Counted from the stretch's first letter, positions 33,567-43,089 are shown. The stretch is DNA of 64,000 bases from Ensifer sp. PDNC004 (GCF_016919405.1 NZ_CP070352.1:1116001-1180000), one strand, 5' to 3'. Notes: generated from the letters alone by a model not told the origin. Translations and numbers: made by a program.

Positions 33567-34585
33567 GCGCGGAGACGACACGGCGCGCCCTTGCCTGGGC
33601 GCATGGCTGCCTCACGGTGCAGTCGCTCGGCGGCATGCTCGGCCCGGTGCTGTTCCTGCTGCCGGATGGACGCCAGGTCAGCCCCTTGCATGTGGCGCCA
33701 TGGGGCAACAACCCCGAGCGGGAGACGCTGCCGGAAATCCTGAGGGAGTTGCGTGGTGAGTGGCCGTGTGTGCCTTTCGGCAGCGACACGGACCGCACGC
33801 TTCCCGCAGGCTGGCCCGTAGACGGTGAGAGTTTTGCGGGCGCCGACGTGCCGCATGGCCAAAGCTCCAACGTCCATTGGGACTGGGGCGCCTGCGACGA
33901 CCGTCAGATCACCATGGAATGCCAATATCCGGAGACCCATCCGATCCGCCTGCTGCGGCGGCGGATCGTGCCGGATCCCAATGCGGCGGCTGTCGACCTC
34001 ACCTTGGAAATCGAGGCTCGGCGTCCGTGCCGCCTGCCGATCGGCCTGCATCCGACGTTCCGGCTCTCGACCCGCCCCGGTTCGGTAGCCATCGAACCCG
34101 GTGCTTATGACCAAGTCTGGAGCTTTCCCGGCGATGTCGAACCGGGCGCGGCTCTGTTTTCGCCCAACCGGCAGTGGTCGTCGCTCGGTAAGGTCGATAC
34201 GCGTGGCGATGCGAGCATCGACGCATCGCAGGTGCCGCTTGTCGAAGAGACCGAGGACCTGCTGCAGCTCTCCGGTATCGATGGCAGCTTGGTGCTCCAC
34301 TATCGCGACGAGGGTTTTCGCGCGCGGCTTGCCTGGCAGAAGGAACATTTTCCGAGCCTTCTGCTCTGGTTCAGCAACCGCGGACGCAAGGCCTATCCCT
34401 GGAACGGGCGACATGTGGCGCTTGGTGTCGAGCCGATAGCTTCCGCCTTCGATCTCGGACCGGCGGTCTCCACAGGCGACAATCCCATCGCGGCATCCGG
34501 CGTTGCAACGGCGATTGCCTTCGAACCCGATCAGACTTTCACCACCCGCTATCGGCTGTCCGTCGAGGCCGCTCCGATCGGCTGA
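33563..34585 (+). CDS. Aldose 1-epimerase-like (mutarotase fold) protein
   Basis: A 340-residue galactose-mutarotase-like beta-sandwich protein. Clues are the N-terminal GGMLGPVLFLLPDGRQVSPLHVAPWG, the middle PIGLHPTFRLSTRPG, and a C-terminal block GVEPIASAFDLGP. The expected catalytic histidine and glutamate may be the LHPTF histidine and the VEP glutamate. It would interconvert sugar anomers ahead of the dehydrogenase. Starts GTG 33563, overlapping the lactonase stop, so it is translationally coupled. It is a divergent family member; another carbohydrate-binding role is possible. Confidence 0.72.
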   Translation: MSAETTRRALAWAHGCLTVQSLGGMLGPVLFLLPDGRQVSPLHVAPWGNNPERETLPEILRELRGEWPCVPFGSDTDRTLPAGWPVDGESFAGADVPHGQSSNVHWDWGACDDRQITMECQYPETHPIRLLRRRIVPDPNAAAVDLTLEIEARRPCRLPIGLHPTFRLSTRPGSVAIEPGAYDQVWSFPGDVEPGAALFSPNRQWSSLGKVDTRGDASIDASQVPLVEETEDLLQLSGIDGSLVLHYRDEGFRARLAWQKEHFPSLLLWFSNRGRKAYPWNGRHVALGVEPIASAFDLGPAVSTGDNPIAASGVATAIAFEPDQTFTTRYRLSVEAAPIG

Positions 34586-34626
34586 ACGGCGTTCGCCCGG
34601 ACCTATACAACTGAAAGGCCAAGAGA

Positions 34627-35469
34627 ATGAAATTGCTGCGTCTCATCGTCGGCGGCTCCGCCGTGCCCTGCATCCTCGATGGCGAGGGCAAGGCGCGGGA
34701 CGTGTCTTCGCTCGTCCAGGACTTCACGGCGGAAACTTTGCCTGGTGTCTTGGCAGTGCTCTCCGGCGCCGATTTCGCGGCGCTCCCTTTGATGCCGGTG
34801 GTCGATGCGGACATCCTGCCGCCTGTCGCAAGGCCCGGTACGATCTGGTGCGTCGGCCTCAACTACTCCGACCATGCGGAAGAGGCGGGACTGCCAGTGC
34901 CGTCCGAACCGATCCTCTTCAACAAGGCGGCCGGCACCTATTGCGGTCCGAACGCGCCGCTTCTCCACTCCGAAAACATGTCGAAGCTCGACTGGGAGGT
35001 CGAGCTCGGCATCGTTATCGGCAAGCGCGCACTCGGTATTTCTCGTGACGCTGCCATGGACCATGTCTTCGGCTATACGGTCGTCAACGATGTCTCCGAA
35101 CGGGCCTGGCAGATGGAGCGCGGCGGGCAATGGGTGAAGGGCAAGAGCTTCCCGAACTTCTGCCCGACGGGCCCCTGGCTCGTGACGAAGGACGAGGTGC
35201 CGGACCCGCAGGCGCTGTCCATGTGGCTCGACGTCAACGGCGAGCGCATGCAGGCCGGCACGACCGCCCGCATGATCTTCGATGTCGCGACCATCGTCTC
35301 CTACATGAGCGAGTTCTGCGTGCTGGAGCCCGGCGATCTCATCTGCACTGGCACCCCGCCGGGCGTCGGCATGGGCAAAAAACCGCCGCGCTACCTGAAG
35401 CCCGGTGATGTGGTGGAACTTGGTATCGATGGCCTCGGCCGCCAGCGGCAGGTCGTTCAATCCCTCTAG
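34627..35469 (+). CDS. Fumarylacetoacetate hydrolase (FAH)-family protein
   Basis: A 280-residue C-C bond hydrolase. The metal ligands are E124 and E126 (LDWEVELGIVIG) and D155 (VVNDVSERA), with the lysines of QWVKGKSFPNFCPTGP near 171-173 positioned for substrate. FAH enzymes cleave beta-diketo acids such as 2,4-diketo-3-deoxyaldonates to pyruvate and a hydroxy acid. The next gene is a BDH2-like SDR that could make such a diketone. This pair is a hallmark of the diketo-hydrolase branch of L-fucose and L-rhamnose routes. Forty-one bases separate it from the epimerase gene. Confidence 0.87.
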   Translation: MKLLRLIVGGSAVPCILDGEGKARDVSSLVQDFTAETLPGVLAVLSGADFAALPLMPVVDADILPPVARPGTIWCVGLNYSDHAEEAGLPVPSEPILFNKAAGTYCGPNAPLLHSENMSKLDWEVELGIVIGKRALGISRDAAMDHVFGYTVVNDVSERAWQMERGGQWVKGKSFPNFCPTGPWLVTKDEVPDPQALSMWLDVNGERMQAGTTARMIFDVATIVSYMSEFCVLEPGDLICTGTPPGVGMGKKPPRYLKPGDVVELGIDGLGRQRQVVQSL

Positions 35470-35489
35470 ACATGCGGAAGGATTTCACC

Positions 35490-36239
35490 ATGAAGGAAAA
35501 GTCGGGACGATTGGCCGGGCGCATTGCCGTGGTCACGGCCGCCGGCCAGGGCATCGGCCGCGCCGTCGCCGAACGGCTGATGGCCGACGGTGCCGAGGTC
35601 CACGCCAGCGACATCAATGCCGAGCTGCTCGCCACCCTCGACGGTGCTGCGACGACGCGGCTCGATGCGACGGATCACGGGGCCGTCAGCGCCTATTTCG
35701 AAGGCTTCGATCGGGTCGATATCCTCGTGCATGCGGTCGGCTACGTGCATCAGGGCACGGTCGAGGAATGCTCGCCCGCCGATTGGCGCCGCTCGGTGAA
35801 CATCACGCTTGATAGCGCCTATAACGTCATTGCCGGCGCGATCCCGAAAATGAAGGCCAATAGCGGCAGCATCATCACCATCGGTTCGGTCGCTTCTTCG
35901 ATCAAGGGTTTCCCGCGGCGTGCCGCCTATGGTGCTGCCAAGGGTGGTGTTATCGGTCTGACCAAGGCAGTGGCCGCCGACTATGTATCCCAGGGCATCC
36001 GCTGCAACTCGGTCTGCCCCGGAACGGTGGCTTCGCCTTCCCTGGAGGAGCGCATCGGCGAACTCGGTGAAAAGCTTGGAAGCCGGGATGAGGCCTATCG
36101 ATCCTTCATCGGTCGGCAACCGGCCGGGCGTTTCGGCACGGTCGAGGAGGTCGCCGCCATCTGCGCCTTCCTCGCCTCGGACGAGGCGGCCTTCATTACT
36201 GGCCAGGCCATCAACATCGACGGCGGCATCACGATCTGA
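35490..36239 (+). CDS. SDR-family dehydrogenase, 2-keto-3-deoxyaldonate dehydrogenase-like
   Basis: A 249-residue short-chain dehydrogenase of the BDH2-like branch. Cofactor loop TAAGQGIGRAVAE, catalytic serine in TIGSVASSIKG and YGAAKGGVIGL, and the tell-tale RCNSVCPGTVASPSLEERI, shared by 2-keto-3-deoxy-L-fuconate/rhamnonate 4-dehydrogenases. It would oxidise the 4-hydroxyl of a 2-keto-3-deoxy acid to a 2,4-diketone. ATG 35490 has AAGGA upstream; an ATG at 35472 is the longer option. Last gene of the plus-strand unit, followed by a strong terminator. Confidence 0.87.
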   Translation: MKEKSGRLAGRIAVVTAAGQGIGRAVAERLMADGAEVHASDINAELLATLDGAATTRLDATDHGAVSAYFEGFDRVDILVHAVGYVHQGTVEECSPADWRRSVNITLDSAYNVIAGAIPKMKANSGSIITIGSVASSIKGFPRRAAYGAAKGGVIGLTKAVAADYVSQGIRCNSVCPGTVASPSLEERIGELGEKLGSRDEAYRSFIGRQPAGRFGTVEEVAAICAFLASDEAAFITGQAINIDGGITI

Positions 36240-36268
36240 GACCTCGTCTTCCCAAGGCCGGAAATGCA

Positions 36269-36299
36269 AAACACCTCCGGATGCGCTCCGGAGGTGTTT
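36269..36299. terminator. Strong terminator hairpin at end of sugar locus
   Basis: AAACACCTCCGGA (36269-36281) pairs perfectly with TCCGGAGGTGTTT (36287-36299): 13 base pairs and a five-base loop, then GTTTCTC. It lies between the SDR and the convergent leuB gene and, being flanked by A and T on both sides, can serve both strands. Confidence 0.88.
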
Positions 36300-36354
36300 G
36301 TTTCTCAAGTTCCCGCTGGCGTCGGTGGGACGCCCGCATCTGATCTGTCGTCGT

Positions 36355-37464
36355 TTAAGCCGACAGCGCCTTGAACTCGGCGAGGATGGCGTCGCCCATC
36401 TCCGTGGTGCCGACCTTCTTCGCCCCTTCGGCCATGATGTCGCCGGTGCGGATGCCCTGGTCGAGCACGTTGGCGATCGCCTTCTCCAGATTGTCGGCTT
36501 CCTTCACGAGGTTGAAGGAGTAGCGCAGGCACATGGCAAACGACGCGATCATCGCGATCGGGTTGGCAATGCCCTTGCCGGCAATGTCCGGCGCCGAACC
36601 ATGCACCGGCTCGTAGAGCGCCTTGCGCTTGCCGGTGACGCCATCCGGCGCGCCGAGCGAGGCCGACGGCAGCATGCCGAGCGAACCGGTGAGCATGGCG
36701 GCCACGTCCGACAGCATGTCGCCGAACAGGTTGTCGGTGACGATGACGTCGAACTGCTTGGGCTGGCGCACCAGCTGCATGCCGCCGGCGTCCGCCAGCA
36801 TGTGCTCGAGCTGGACGTCGGAGTACTTCGCCTTGTGCGTCTCTGTCACCACCTGGTTCCAAAGCACGCCCGACTTCATGACGTTGCGCTTTTCCATCGA
36901 GCAGACGCGGTTTTGCCGCGTGCGGGCCAGTTCGAAGGCGACGCCGGCGATGCGCTCGATCTCGTAGGTGTCGTAGACCTGGGTGTCGATGCCGCGCTTC
37001 TGGCCGTTGCCGAGATCGACGATCTCCTTCGGTTCGCCGAAATAGACGCCGCCGGTCAATTCACGCACGATCAGGATGTCGAGGCCTTCGACCAGTTCGG
37101 GCTTCAGCGACGAGGCGGCCGCGAGCGCCGGATAGCAGATCGCCGGGCGCAGGTTGGCGAAGAGTTCAAGATCCTTGCGCAGGCGCAACAGACCCGCTTC
37201 CGGGCGAACCTCGTAAGGCACCGCATCCCACTTCGGACCGCCGACGGCGCCGAACAGCACCGCATCGGCGGCGAGCGCCTTTGCCATGTCCCCTTCCGAG
37301 ATCGCCTGACCGTGGGCGTCATAGGCCGAACCGCCGACCAGGCCCTCGTCGGTCACGAAGCCGGCAGAAAGCTCGGCATTCATGTAGGCGATGATTTTGC
37401 GGACTTCCGCCATGGCTTCCGGGCCGATGCCGTCGCCGGGGAGGATGAAAAGTTTGCGGGCCAT
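36355..37464 (-). CDS. leuB: 3-isopropylmalate dehydrogenase (LeuB), possibly a paralogue
   Basis: A 369-residue beta-hydroxyacid oxidative decarboxylase. [12 protein letters not shown] starts the fold, [12 protein letters not shown] is the LeuB-specific substrate loop (tartrate/malate enzymes differ here), [12 protein letters not shown] carries metal aspartates and [15 protein letters not shown] binds NAD. It catalyses oxidation and decarboxylation of 3-isopropylmalate in leucine synthesis. Here it is the last gene of a minus-strand operon with a dipeptide-type importer and an amidase, not with leuCD, so it may be a second copy or act on a related 3-alkylmalate. AGGAGT precedes ATG 37464. 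Confidence 0.88.
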   Translation of the reverse strand: MARKLFILPGDGIGPEAMAEVRKIIAYMNAELSAGFVTDEGLVGGSAYDAHGQAISEGDMAKALAADAVLFGAVGGPKWDAVPYEVRPEAGLLRLRKDLELFANLRPAICYPALAAASSLKPELVEGLDILIVRELTGGVYFGEPKEIVDLGNGQKRGIDTQVYDTYEIERIAGVAFELARTRQNRVCSMEKRNVMKSGVLWNQVVTETHKAKYSDVQLEHMLADAGGMQLVRQPKQFDVIVTDNLFGDMLSDVAAMLTGSLGMLPSASLGAPDGVTGKRKALYEPVHGSAPDIAGKGIANPIAMIASFAMCLRYSFNLVKEADNLEKAIANVLDQGIRTGDIMAEGAKKVGTTEMGDAILAEFKALSA

Positions 37465-37528
37465 TGTCGGCACTCCTGTGGTTTTCAGTCTGTGTAAAGC
37501 GGCACGGCCGCGTTGATGATGATGCGGG

Positions 37529-37759
37529 CTAGGCCGCTGCCTTCGCGCCTTCGATCTGTCCGATGCGCTCACGCAGCGTATTGGCGACTGCTTGCGAGGC
37601 CGAAGACACGGCGATTTCGAGGCTGGCCTTGCCGCCATCCACCTCGATCGCGAGTTTCGAAACGCTGACGCCGAGCCGGCGAACGATGTCGAGCAGGCGG
37701 GAGACGATGTTTTCGAGATCGCCGCTCTCGATGGTGTAACGCATCGTGTCGCTCATCAT
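37529..37759 (-). CDS. Small ACT-like protein, unknown function
   Basis: A 76-residue protein. Its pattern ([20 protein letters not shown], then [20 protein letters not shown]) suggests an ACT-like beta-alpha-beta fold similar to the small regulatory subunit of acetolactate synthase (IlvM), but it is too short for certainty. It overlaps the amidase stop (ATGA at 37759-37756) and lies 64 bases before leuB. A regulatory or amino-acid-binding role is only an inference from that context. Confidence 0.55.
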   Translation of the reverse strand: MMSDTMRYTIESGDLENIVSRLLDIVRRLGVSVSKLAIEVDGGKASLEIAVSSASQAVANTLRERIGQIEGAKAAA

Positions 37760-39144
37760 GCGACCTTCGGCCAGGGGCGTTGCTCAGGGCGCATGATCTC
37801 GAAGGCACGTGCGAGGCGAAGCACGCCGATATCGTCGAACTGCTGGCCGATAATCTGCAGGCCGATCGGCAGGCCGCCTGCGGTATAGCCGCAGTTGAGC
37901 GAGATTGCCGGCTGGCCGCCCATGTTGACGGCGACGGTGAAGGCGATGTGCTCGAACGGCTTCTGCGGGTCGTTGACCGGCGAGGCCCATTCGGCCGGAT
38001 AAGAGGCCGTCGGCGCGGTCGGCGAGAGGATGAAGTCATAGCCGGAAAGTGCTGCATGCAGCGCGTTGCGCATCGCCTCGATCTGGGCGAAGCCGGTATA
38101 AACCTCACGGCCGTTAAAGTCCTCGGCGGTTTTGATCCAGTCGAAGATGTAGGGCAGGATCTGCGCCTGCTTTTCCGGCGAAAGACGCGACACGTCTTCC
38201 CAGCCGCGCGCCCGCCAAAAGCGGTCGAGACCGTCGATCATCTCGCGCGTCAGGAACGGGCCGATCGGTTCGATGATCGCGCCGGCGTCGGCAAAGAGCT
38301 GGGCCGCCTTCTTGACCGCCTGCTCCGTTTCCTCCGTGACCGACTGGCCAAAGCCGGCGTCGAGCCAGAGGCCGATCTTCAGCCCTTTCAGATCACGATC
38401 AAGATCGAGCCAGGGAATGTCAGCATAGGGCAGGGACATCGTGTCCCGGGCGTCCGGCTGCGACAGCACCGACATGTAGAGCGCTGTGTCGGCGACCGTC
38501 CGGGTCATCGGGCCGGCGACGCGGCCGATGAACGGCGGGTTGATCGGCACGCGGCCGGCCGAAGGCTTCAGCCCGACGATGCCGCACCAGCCGGCCGGCA
38601 GGCGGACGGAGCCGCCGATATCCGTGCCGATGTGCAAAGGCCCATAACCGGCTGCGGCGGCCGCGCCGGCGCCGGCGCTCGATCCGCCCGGATTGGCCGA
38701 GAGGTCCCACGGGTTGCGGGCCAGCTTGTGGAAACTGGAAAGGCCGGAAGAGAGCATGCCGTAATCGGGCATGGTGGTCTTGGCGAGCAGAACGCCGCCT
38801 GCCTCACGGGTGCGGGCCGCCGGCGGTGCGTCGGCGGCAGCCGGCGTCAGCGACACGGCGGCGCAGCCGAGCGGCACGGCCGTGCCCTTGGTCGCGATGT
38901 TTTCCTTGATGGTCACCGGCACGCCGTCGATCGCCCCCAGAGGCTCCCCCTTTGCCCAGCGTTCCTCCGATGCCTTGGCGGCCTTGCGGGCTTCGGTCGG
39001 ATCATAGGCCCAGAGCGCGTTCAGTTTCGGTTCGGAAGCGTCGATGCGGGCAATGACGGCTTCGGTGACCTCGACGGGGGAGAGCTTTTTCGAGCGGTAG
39101 GCGTCGACAAGGTCGACGGCGGTGAAATCGGCGAGTTCGGACAT
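37756..39144 (-). CDS. Amidase signature family hydrolase
   Basis: A 462-residue enzyme with the Ser-cisSer-Lys triad of the amidase signature family: lysine in VTIKENIATKG near 84, serine pair in NPGGSSAGAGAAAAAG near 155 and HIGTDIGGSVRLPAGWCG with the nucleophile serine. It hydrolyses an amide to acid and ammonia in the cytoplasm. AGGAAG precedes ATG 39144. It follows the DppF-like ATPase by ten bases and overlaps the small ACT-like gene, so it is part of the importer operon, and the imported compound may be its substrate. Confidence 0.9.
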   Translation of the reverse strand: MSELADFTAVDLVDAYRSKKLSPVEVTEAVIARIDASEPKLNALWAYDPTEARKAAKASEERWAKGEPLGAIDGVPVTIKENIATKGTAVPLGCAAVSLTPAAADAPPAARTREAGGVLLAKTTMPDYGMLSSGLSSFHKLARNPWDLSANPGGSSAGAGAAAAAGYGPLHIGTDIGGSVRLPAGWCGIVGLKPSAGRVPINPPFIGRVAGPMTRTVADTALYMSVLSQPDARDTMSLPYADIPWLDLDRDLKGLKIGLWLDAGFGQSVTEETEQAVKKAAQLFADAGAIIEPIGPFLTREMIDGLDRFWRARGWEDVSRLSPEKQAQILPYIFDWIKTAEDFNGREVYTGFAQIEAMRNALHAALSGYDFILSPTAPTASYPAEWASPVNDPQKPFEHIAFTVAVNMGGQPAISLNCGYTAGGLPIGLQIIGQQFDDIGVLRLARAFEIMRPEQRPWPKVA

Positions 39145-39154
39145 GGGGCACTTC

Positions 39155-40129
39155 CTAGGCAAAATGGCAGCGGGCGGACCAGGCCGGCGTCACCGGCTTG
39201 GCCTCAGGCGTTCGGTTCAGACAGATCTCCTGTCTCGCGGGACAGACGGCGGCATAGGCGCAGCCGGCTGCGGTCGTTGCGGTATGGACCGGCGTTTGCG
39301 GCGGCCCATCGGAGCGCACGCGCTTGCGCCGCCCGGAAAACGGCTTGGGTACGGCGGCGACCAGCGCCTGGGTGTAAGGATGGCGGGGGTTGTCGAAGAC
39401 CTCTGATGTCGGCCCTTCCTCGACGATGCGGCCGAGATGCATGACCGCTACCCGATCGGTAATGGCGCGCACAACACCGAGATCGTGGCTGATGAAGAGG
39501 TAGGAAAGACCGAGCTTCTCTTGCAGGTCCATCATCAGGTTCAACACCTGCGCCTGGATCGAGACATCGAGAGCCGACACCGGCTCGTCGGCGACGATCA
39601 GCGCCGGCCGAGTGATCAGCGCGCGGGCAATGGCGATGCGCTGGCGCTGACCGCCGGAGAATTCGTGCGGATACTTGTCGGCCGACGCCAGCGGCAGGCC
39701 GACCGCCTCCAGCACCTCGGCGATGCGGCGGTTGCGCTCTGTGGTGCCGGTCTCGCGCTCCAGCGAAACGATCGGCTCGGAGATGATTGTCCTCACCGTA
39801 TGGCGCGGATCGAGTGAACCATAGGGATCCTGGAAGATCGCCTGAAAGCCCTTGCGGGCCTCGCGCAGCCCGGCACGGTCGAGCGCATAGATATCCTTGC
39901 CGGCGATCGAGACCTGGCCAAACTGCGGTCGTTCCAGCCCCATCACGGCGCGTGCCAGCGTCGACTTGCCGGAGCCGCTTTCCCCGACGATGCCGAGGCT
40001 CTGGCCGGCGGCCAGTTCGACGCTGACGCCATGGAGCACGCGCAGGCGGCTCTGCTTCGAGAAGATCGACGGGCGCGGCAGGTCGTATTCGCGCACCAGA
40101 TCGGTGGTCTTGAGGATCACCTCGCTCAC
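39155..40129 (-). CDS. Peptide-type ABC transporter ATPase, DppF/OppF-like
   Basis: A 324-residue ATPase: Walker [14 protein letters not shown], signature SGGQRQRIAIARAL, Walker B LIVADEPVSALDV and a C-terminal cysteine-bearing extension (GCAYAAVCPARQEICL) typical of OppF/DppF proteins with an iron-sulfur-like cysteine cluster. Start overlaps the DppD-like stop (ATGA). It works with the preceding ATPase and two permeases to import a peptide, nickel, opine or amide compound. Confidence 0.92.
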   Translation of the reverse strand: MSEVILKTTDLVREYDLPRPSIFSKQSRLRVLHGVSVELAAGQSLGIVGESGSGKSTLARAVMGLERPQFGQVSIAGKDIYALDRAGLREARKGFQAIFQDPYGSLDPRHTVRTIISEPIVSLERETGTTERNRRIAEVLEAVGLPLASADKYPHEFSGGQRQRIAIARALITRPALIVADEPVSALDVSIQAQVLNLMMDLQEKLGLSYLFISHDLGVVRAITDRVAVMHLGRIVEEGPTSEVFDNPRHPYTQALVAAVPKPFSGRRKRVRSDGPPQTPVHTATTAAGCAYAAVCPARQEICLNRTPEAKPVTPAWSARCHFA

Positions 40130-41142
40130 GATGCCACCATCCTTTCGCGCGGATGAAAGCAGGCGGCGCGATGCTCGACATTTTCATCGGTGTTGATCAG
40201 GTCCAGCGCGGGGATCGCCAGACGACAGTCCGGTTGGGCATAGGAACAGCGGTCCGCAAAGGAGCAATGGGACGGCCGTCCGAAGGGATCGGGCACGATG
40301 CCCGGAATGGCGTTCAGCCTTGGCCGCCCTTCGCCGACTTCACGGGGCGTAAGTGCCGCTCCGTGTGGCAAGGCGGCAAAGAGGCCTCGGGCATAGGGAT
40401 GCGCCATGCGCGCAAAGACGTCGTCCGTGCGCCCGGTTTCGATGATGCGGCCGGCATACATGACGGCGATGCGGTCGGTCATCTCCGAGACGACGCCGAG
40501 ATCGTGGGTGATCAGCATCAGCGCCGTGCCGGTGTCTTCGATCAGCTCGTCGAGCAGGTCGAGGATCTGCGCCTGTACGGTGACGTCGAGCGCCGTCGTC
40601 GGCTCGTCGGCAATCAGCAGGTCCGGTTCGCAGGCGATCGCCATCGCGATCATCACGCGCTGGCGCTGGCCGCCGGAGAGCTGATGCGGGTAGAGATCCA
40701 GATCGAAGCGCGGCGCCGGCAGGCCGACGCGGTCGAGAAGCGCACGCGCCTTCTTCTCGGCGTCGGCTTTCGTTTCACCGAGGTGTAGCCGCCGACCCTC
40801 GGCGATCTGCGCACCGATCGACTTGACCGGATTGAGCGCGGTCATCGGCTCCTGGAAGATCATCGCCATGCGCCGGCCGCGATAGCCGCAGTAATCGGCT
40901 TCGCCCAAGCCCGCGAGATTGCGGCCGTCGAAGGAAAGTTCGCCGCGCACCCGCATGCGCTGCGGCAGCAGGCCCATGACGGCAAGGGCTGTCATCGACT
41001 TGCCGCTGCCGGACTCACCGACGATGCCAAGCCGTTCGCCGCGGTTGAGTTCGAGATCGATGTCGCAGACGATATCGACCGTGCTTTTGCCGGCCGTAAG
41101 TTCGACCGACATGCCGGCCATGTGAAGCAAGGGTCTGGTCAT
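40126..41142 (-). CDS. Peptide-type ABC transporter ATPase, DppD/OppD-like
   Basis: A 338-residue ATPase with [16 protein letters not shown] (Walker A), [15 protein letters not shown] (signature), [13 protein letters not shown] (Walker B) and a C-terminal cysteine region ([15 protein letters not shown]). ATG 41142 overlaps the permease stop in an ATGA junction, which decides the start; the open frame continues upstream over the permease gene but is not used. Confidence 0.92.
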   Translation of the reverse strand: MTRPLLHMAGMSVELTAGKSTVDIVCDIDLELNRGERLGIVGESGSGKSMTALAVMGLLPQRMRVRGELSFDGRNLAGLGEADYCGYRGRRMAMIFQEPMTALNPVKSIGAQIAEGRRLHLGETKADAEKKARALLDRVGLPAPRFDLDLYPHQLSGGQRQRVMIAMAIACEPDLLIADEPTTALDVTVQAQILDLLDELIEDTGTALMLITHDLGVVSEMTDRIAVMYAGRIIETGRTDDVFARMAHPYARGLFAALPHGAALTPREVGEGRPRLNAIPGIVPDPFGRPSHCSFADRCSYAQPDCRLAIPALDLINTDENVEHRAACFHPRERMVAS

Positions 41143-41999
41143 CGTTGCCGCCTCACGCGCGGGTCGAGAATGTCGCGCAGGCCATCGCCGAGCAGGTTGA
41201 GGCCGAGCACGGCAAAGGTGATTGCCAGGCCCGGGAAGATCGCGAGCCAGGGCGCTTGATAGATGAAGGTCTGGGCGTCGTTCAGCATCTTGCCCCAGCT
41301 CGGCATCGGCGGCTGCGTGCCGAGGCCGACATAGGAAAGGCCGGCTTCGGCAACGATTGCCAAGGCGAACTGGATTGTCACCTGGACGAGCAGCACGTGG
41401 TTGATGTTGGGCAGGATGTGCAGAAACGTGATTGCCACGTCGCCGCGTCCGGCGCAGCGCGCGGCCTGCACATATTCGCGTTTCCAGAGCCCCATCGAGG
41501 CGCCGCGGGTGACGCGGGCAAAGACCGGGATGTTGAAGATGCCGATCGCGATCATCGCGTTGGTGGCGCCGGGGCCGAAGATCGCGGTGATGATGACGGC
41601 GGTCAGAAGCGCCGGGAAGGCGAAGGCAAGGTCGCTCATGCGCATGACAAGACCATCGACCCAGCCGCCGCGGGCGGCCGCCCAGGCGCCGAGCGGCACG
41701 CCGATGCCGGCGCCGACCAGCACCGCGACGATCGAGACGCTGATGGAGTTGCGGGCGCCGACCATGATCATCGACAGGATATCGCGGCCGAAATTGTCGG
41801 TGCCGAACCAATGGGCAAGGCTCGGACCCTGCAGCTTGTCGCGGAAGTTCATCGCCGTCGGCGAATAGGGTGTCCAGACATAGGAGACGAGCGCCATCGC
41901 CACGAGGATGATGGTAACGGTGGCGCCGATCGTCAGGTTTCGGCTGTCGATGAGCTTTGAGAAGAGGCTGGGTTGCGCGGCGGCTGCTTGAGCGGACAT
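41139..41999 (-). CDS. Peptide-type ABC transporter permease, DppC-like
   Basis: A 286-residue permease with six helices and a DppC-type N-terminal cytoplasmic region. GTDNFGRDILSMIMVGARNS near 70 and the EAA loop EYVQAARCAGRGDVAITFLH near 178 match the family, as does the closing LNLLGDGLRDILDPRVRR. Coupled to DppB (TGATG) and to DppD (ATGA). Confidence 0.92.
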   Translation of the reverse strand: MSAQAAAAQPSLFSKLIDSRNLTIGATVTIILVAMALVSYVWTPYSPTAMNFRDKLQGPSLAHWFGTDNFGRDILSMIMVGARNSISVSIVAVLVGAGIGVPLGAWAAARGGWVDGLVMRMSDLAFAFPALLTAVIITAIFGPGATNAMIAIGIFNIPVFARVTRGASMGLWKREYVQAARCAGRGDVAITFLHILPNINHVLLVQVTIQFALAIVAEAGLSYVGLGTQPPMPSWGKMLNDAQTFIYQAPWLAIFPGLAITFAVLGLNLLGDGLRDILDPRVRRQR

Positions 42000-42949
42000 C
42001 AGTGGCCTCCCCTCGACAGGCGCGGATCCAGATAGCCGTAGACCAGATCGACGAGGAAATTGATGGTGATGACCGAGGCCGCCAGCAGCGTCACCAGCGT
42101 CTGCACCGTCACGAGATCGCGCTGGGCAATCGCCTGGAAGACGAGGCGGCCGATGCCTGGCAGGTTGAAGACGTTCTCAATGATGATCGTACCGGCAAGC
42201 AGGAAGGAGAACTGCAGGCCGATGATGGTGACGACGGGAATGAGCGCGTTCGGCACCGCGTGCTTCCACAGAGCGCCGGCGCGGCTCAACCCCTTGGCGC
42301 GGGCGGTGCGAATGAAATCTTCGCCAAGCGTTTCGATGACGGCGGAGCGGGTGACGCGGCCGAGAATGGCGGCAAGCGGCAGGCCGAGCGCGAGCGCCGG
42401 CAGGATCAGCGAATGCAGGCCGTTCCAGATGCCGCCTTCCCAGCCGGCAAAGCCGGAGGCCGGGAACCAGGCGAGCTTCAGGGCGAAGAGCAGGATGAAG
42501 AGAAGCGCCAGCCAGAAATTGGGAATGGCGACGCCCACCTGGGCGATGCCCATGACGACGGTGTCGCCGGCCTTGCCCCGGTTGGCGGCGGCATAGACGC
42601 CGATGGCGATGGCGACGACGACGGAGATCGCCATGGAGAGCAGCGCCAGCGGCAGCGTCACCAGGATGCGCGGGCCAAGCAGCTCCCGGATCGGCACCGA
42701 ATAGGTGAGGCTCATGCCGAAATCGCCGACGACGAAGCCGCCGATCCATTGGAGGTAGCGGATCCAGATCGGCTGGTCGAGGCCGAGCTGCCGGTGCAGC
42801 GCCGCGATCGCGTCTGCGTCGGCATTCATGCCGAGCATCAGCACGGCCGGGTCGCCGGGCAGCACCTGCATCAGCAGAAAGACGATGACTGAGGCGACCA
42901 GTGTCGTCAGCAAGAGCGACACGAGGCGACCGCCAATGAAGGAAATCAC
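41999..42949 (-). CDS. Peptide-type ABC transporter permease, DppB-like
   Basis: A 316-residue permease: VISFIGGRLVSLLLTTLVAS at the start, PGDPAVLMLG, and the EAA block DFIRTARAKGLSRAGALWKH near 215, ending VDLVYGYLDPRL. GTG 42949 is chosen as start because GGGAGG lies five bases before it; there is no ATG nearby. Its stop overlaps the DppC start. It is separated from the binding protein gene by a 153-base region with a palindromic repeat. Confidence 0.9.
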   Translation of the reverse strand: MISFIGGRLVSLLLTTLVASVIVFLLMQVLPGDPAVLMLGMNADADAIAALHRQLGLDQPIWIRYLQWIGGFVVGDFGMSLTYSVPIRELLGPRILVTLPLALLSMAISVVVAIAIGVYAAANRGKAGDTVVMGIAQVGVAIPNFWLALLFILLFALKLAWFPASGFAGWEGGIWNGLHSLILPALALGLPLAAILGRVTRSAVIETLGEDFIRTARAKGLSRAGALWKHAVPNALIPVVTIIGLQFSFLLAGTIIIENVFNLPGIGRLVFQAIAQRDLVTVQTLVTLLAASVITINFLVDLVYGYLDPRLSRGGH

Positions 42950-43042
42950 ATCAACCTCCCGGAAAGAGCGAGCGTTGACCGGCGCCGGGTGCGGCGGCCA
43001 ACGACAGATCTGCGCCCGCCCCAATCGAGAGGGCGGATGCTG

Positions 43043-43089
43043 GAGCGGGATGAGGAAAAGTGCATGCGGTTTCCGCCCGCATCCCGCTC
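43043..43089. repeat. Rhizobial intergenic palindrome, copy 1
   Basis: GAGCGGGATG (43043-43052) and CATCCCGCTC (43080-43089) flank a 27-base core whose reverse complement begins CGGGCGGAAACC and ends CACTTTTCCT. The same core and arms occur at 45416-45467. Located between the binding protein and permease genes of the peptide-type operon. Elements of this form are common in Rhizobiaceae genomes (from memory; RIME-like). Confidence 0.8.

Noticed and set aside
40126..41811. Apparent N-terminal extension of the DppD-like ATPase
   Set aside because: The extension is the shadow of the DppC-like permease; ATG 41142 overlaps its stop.
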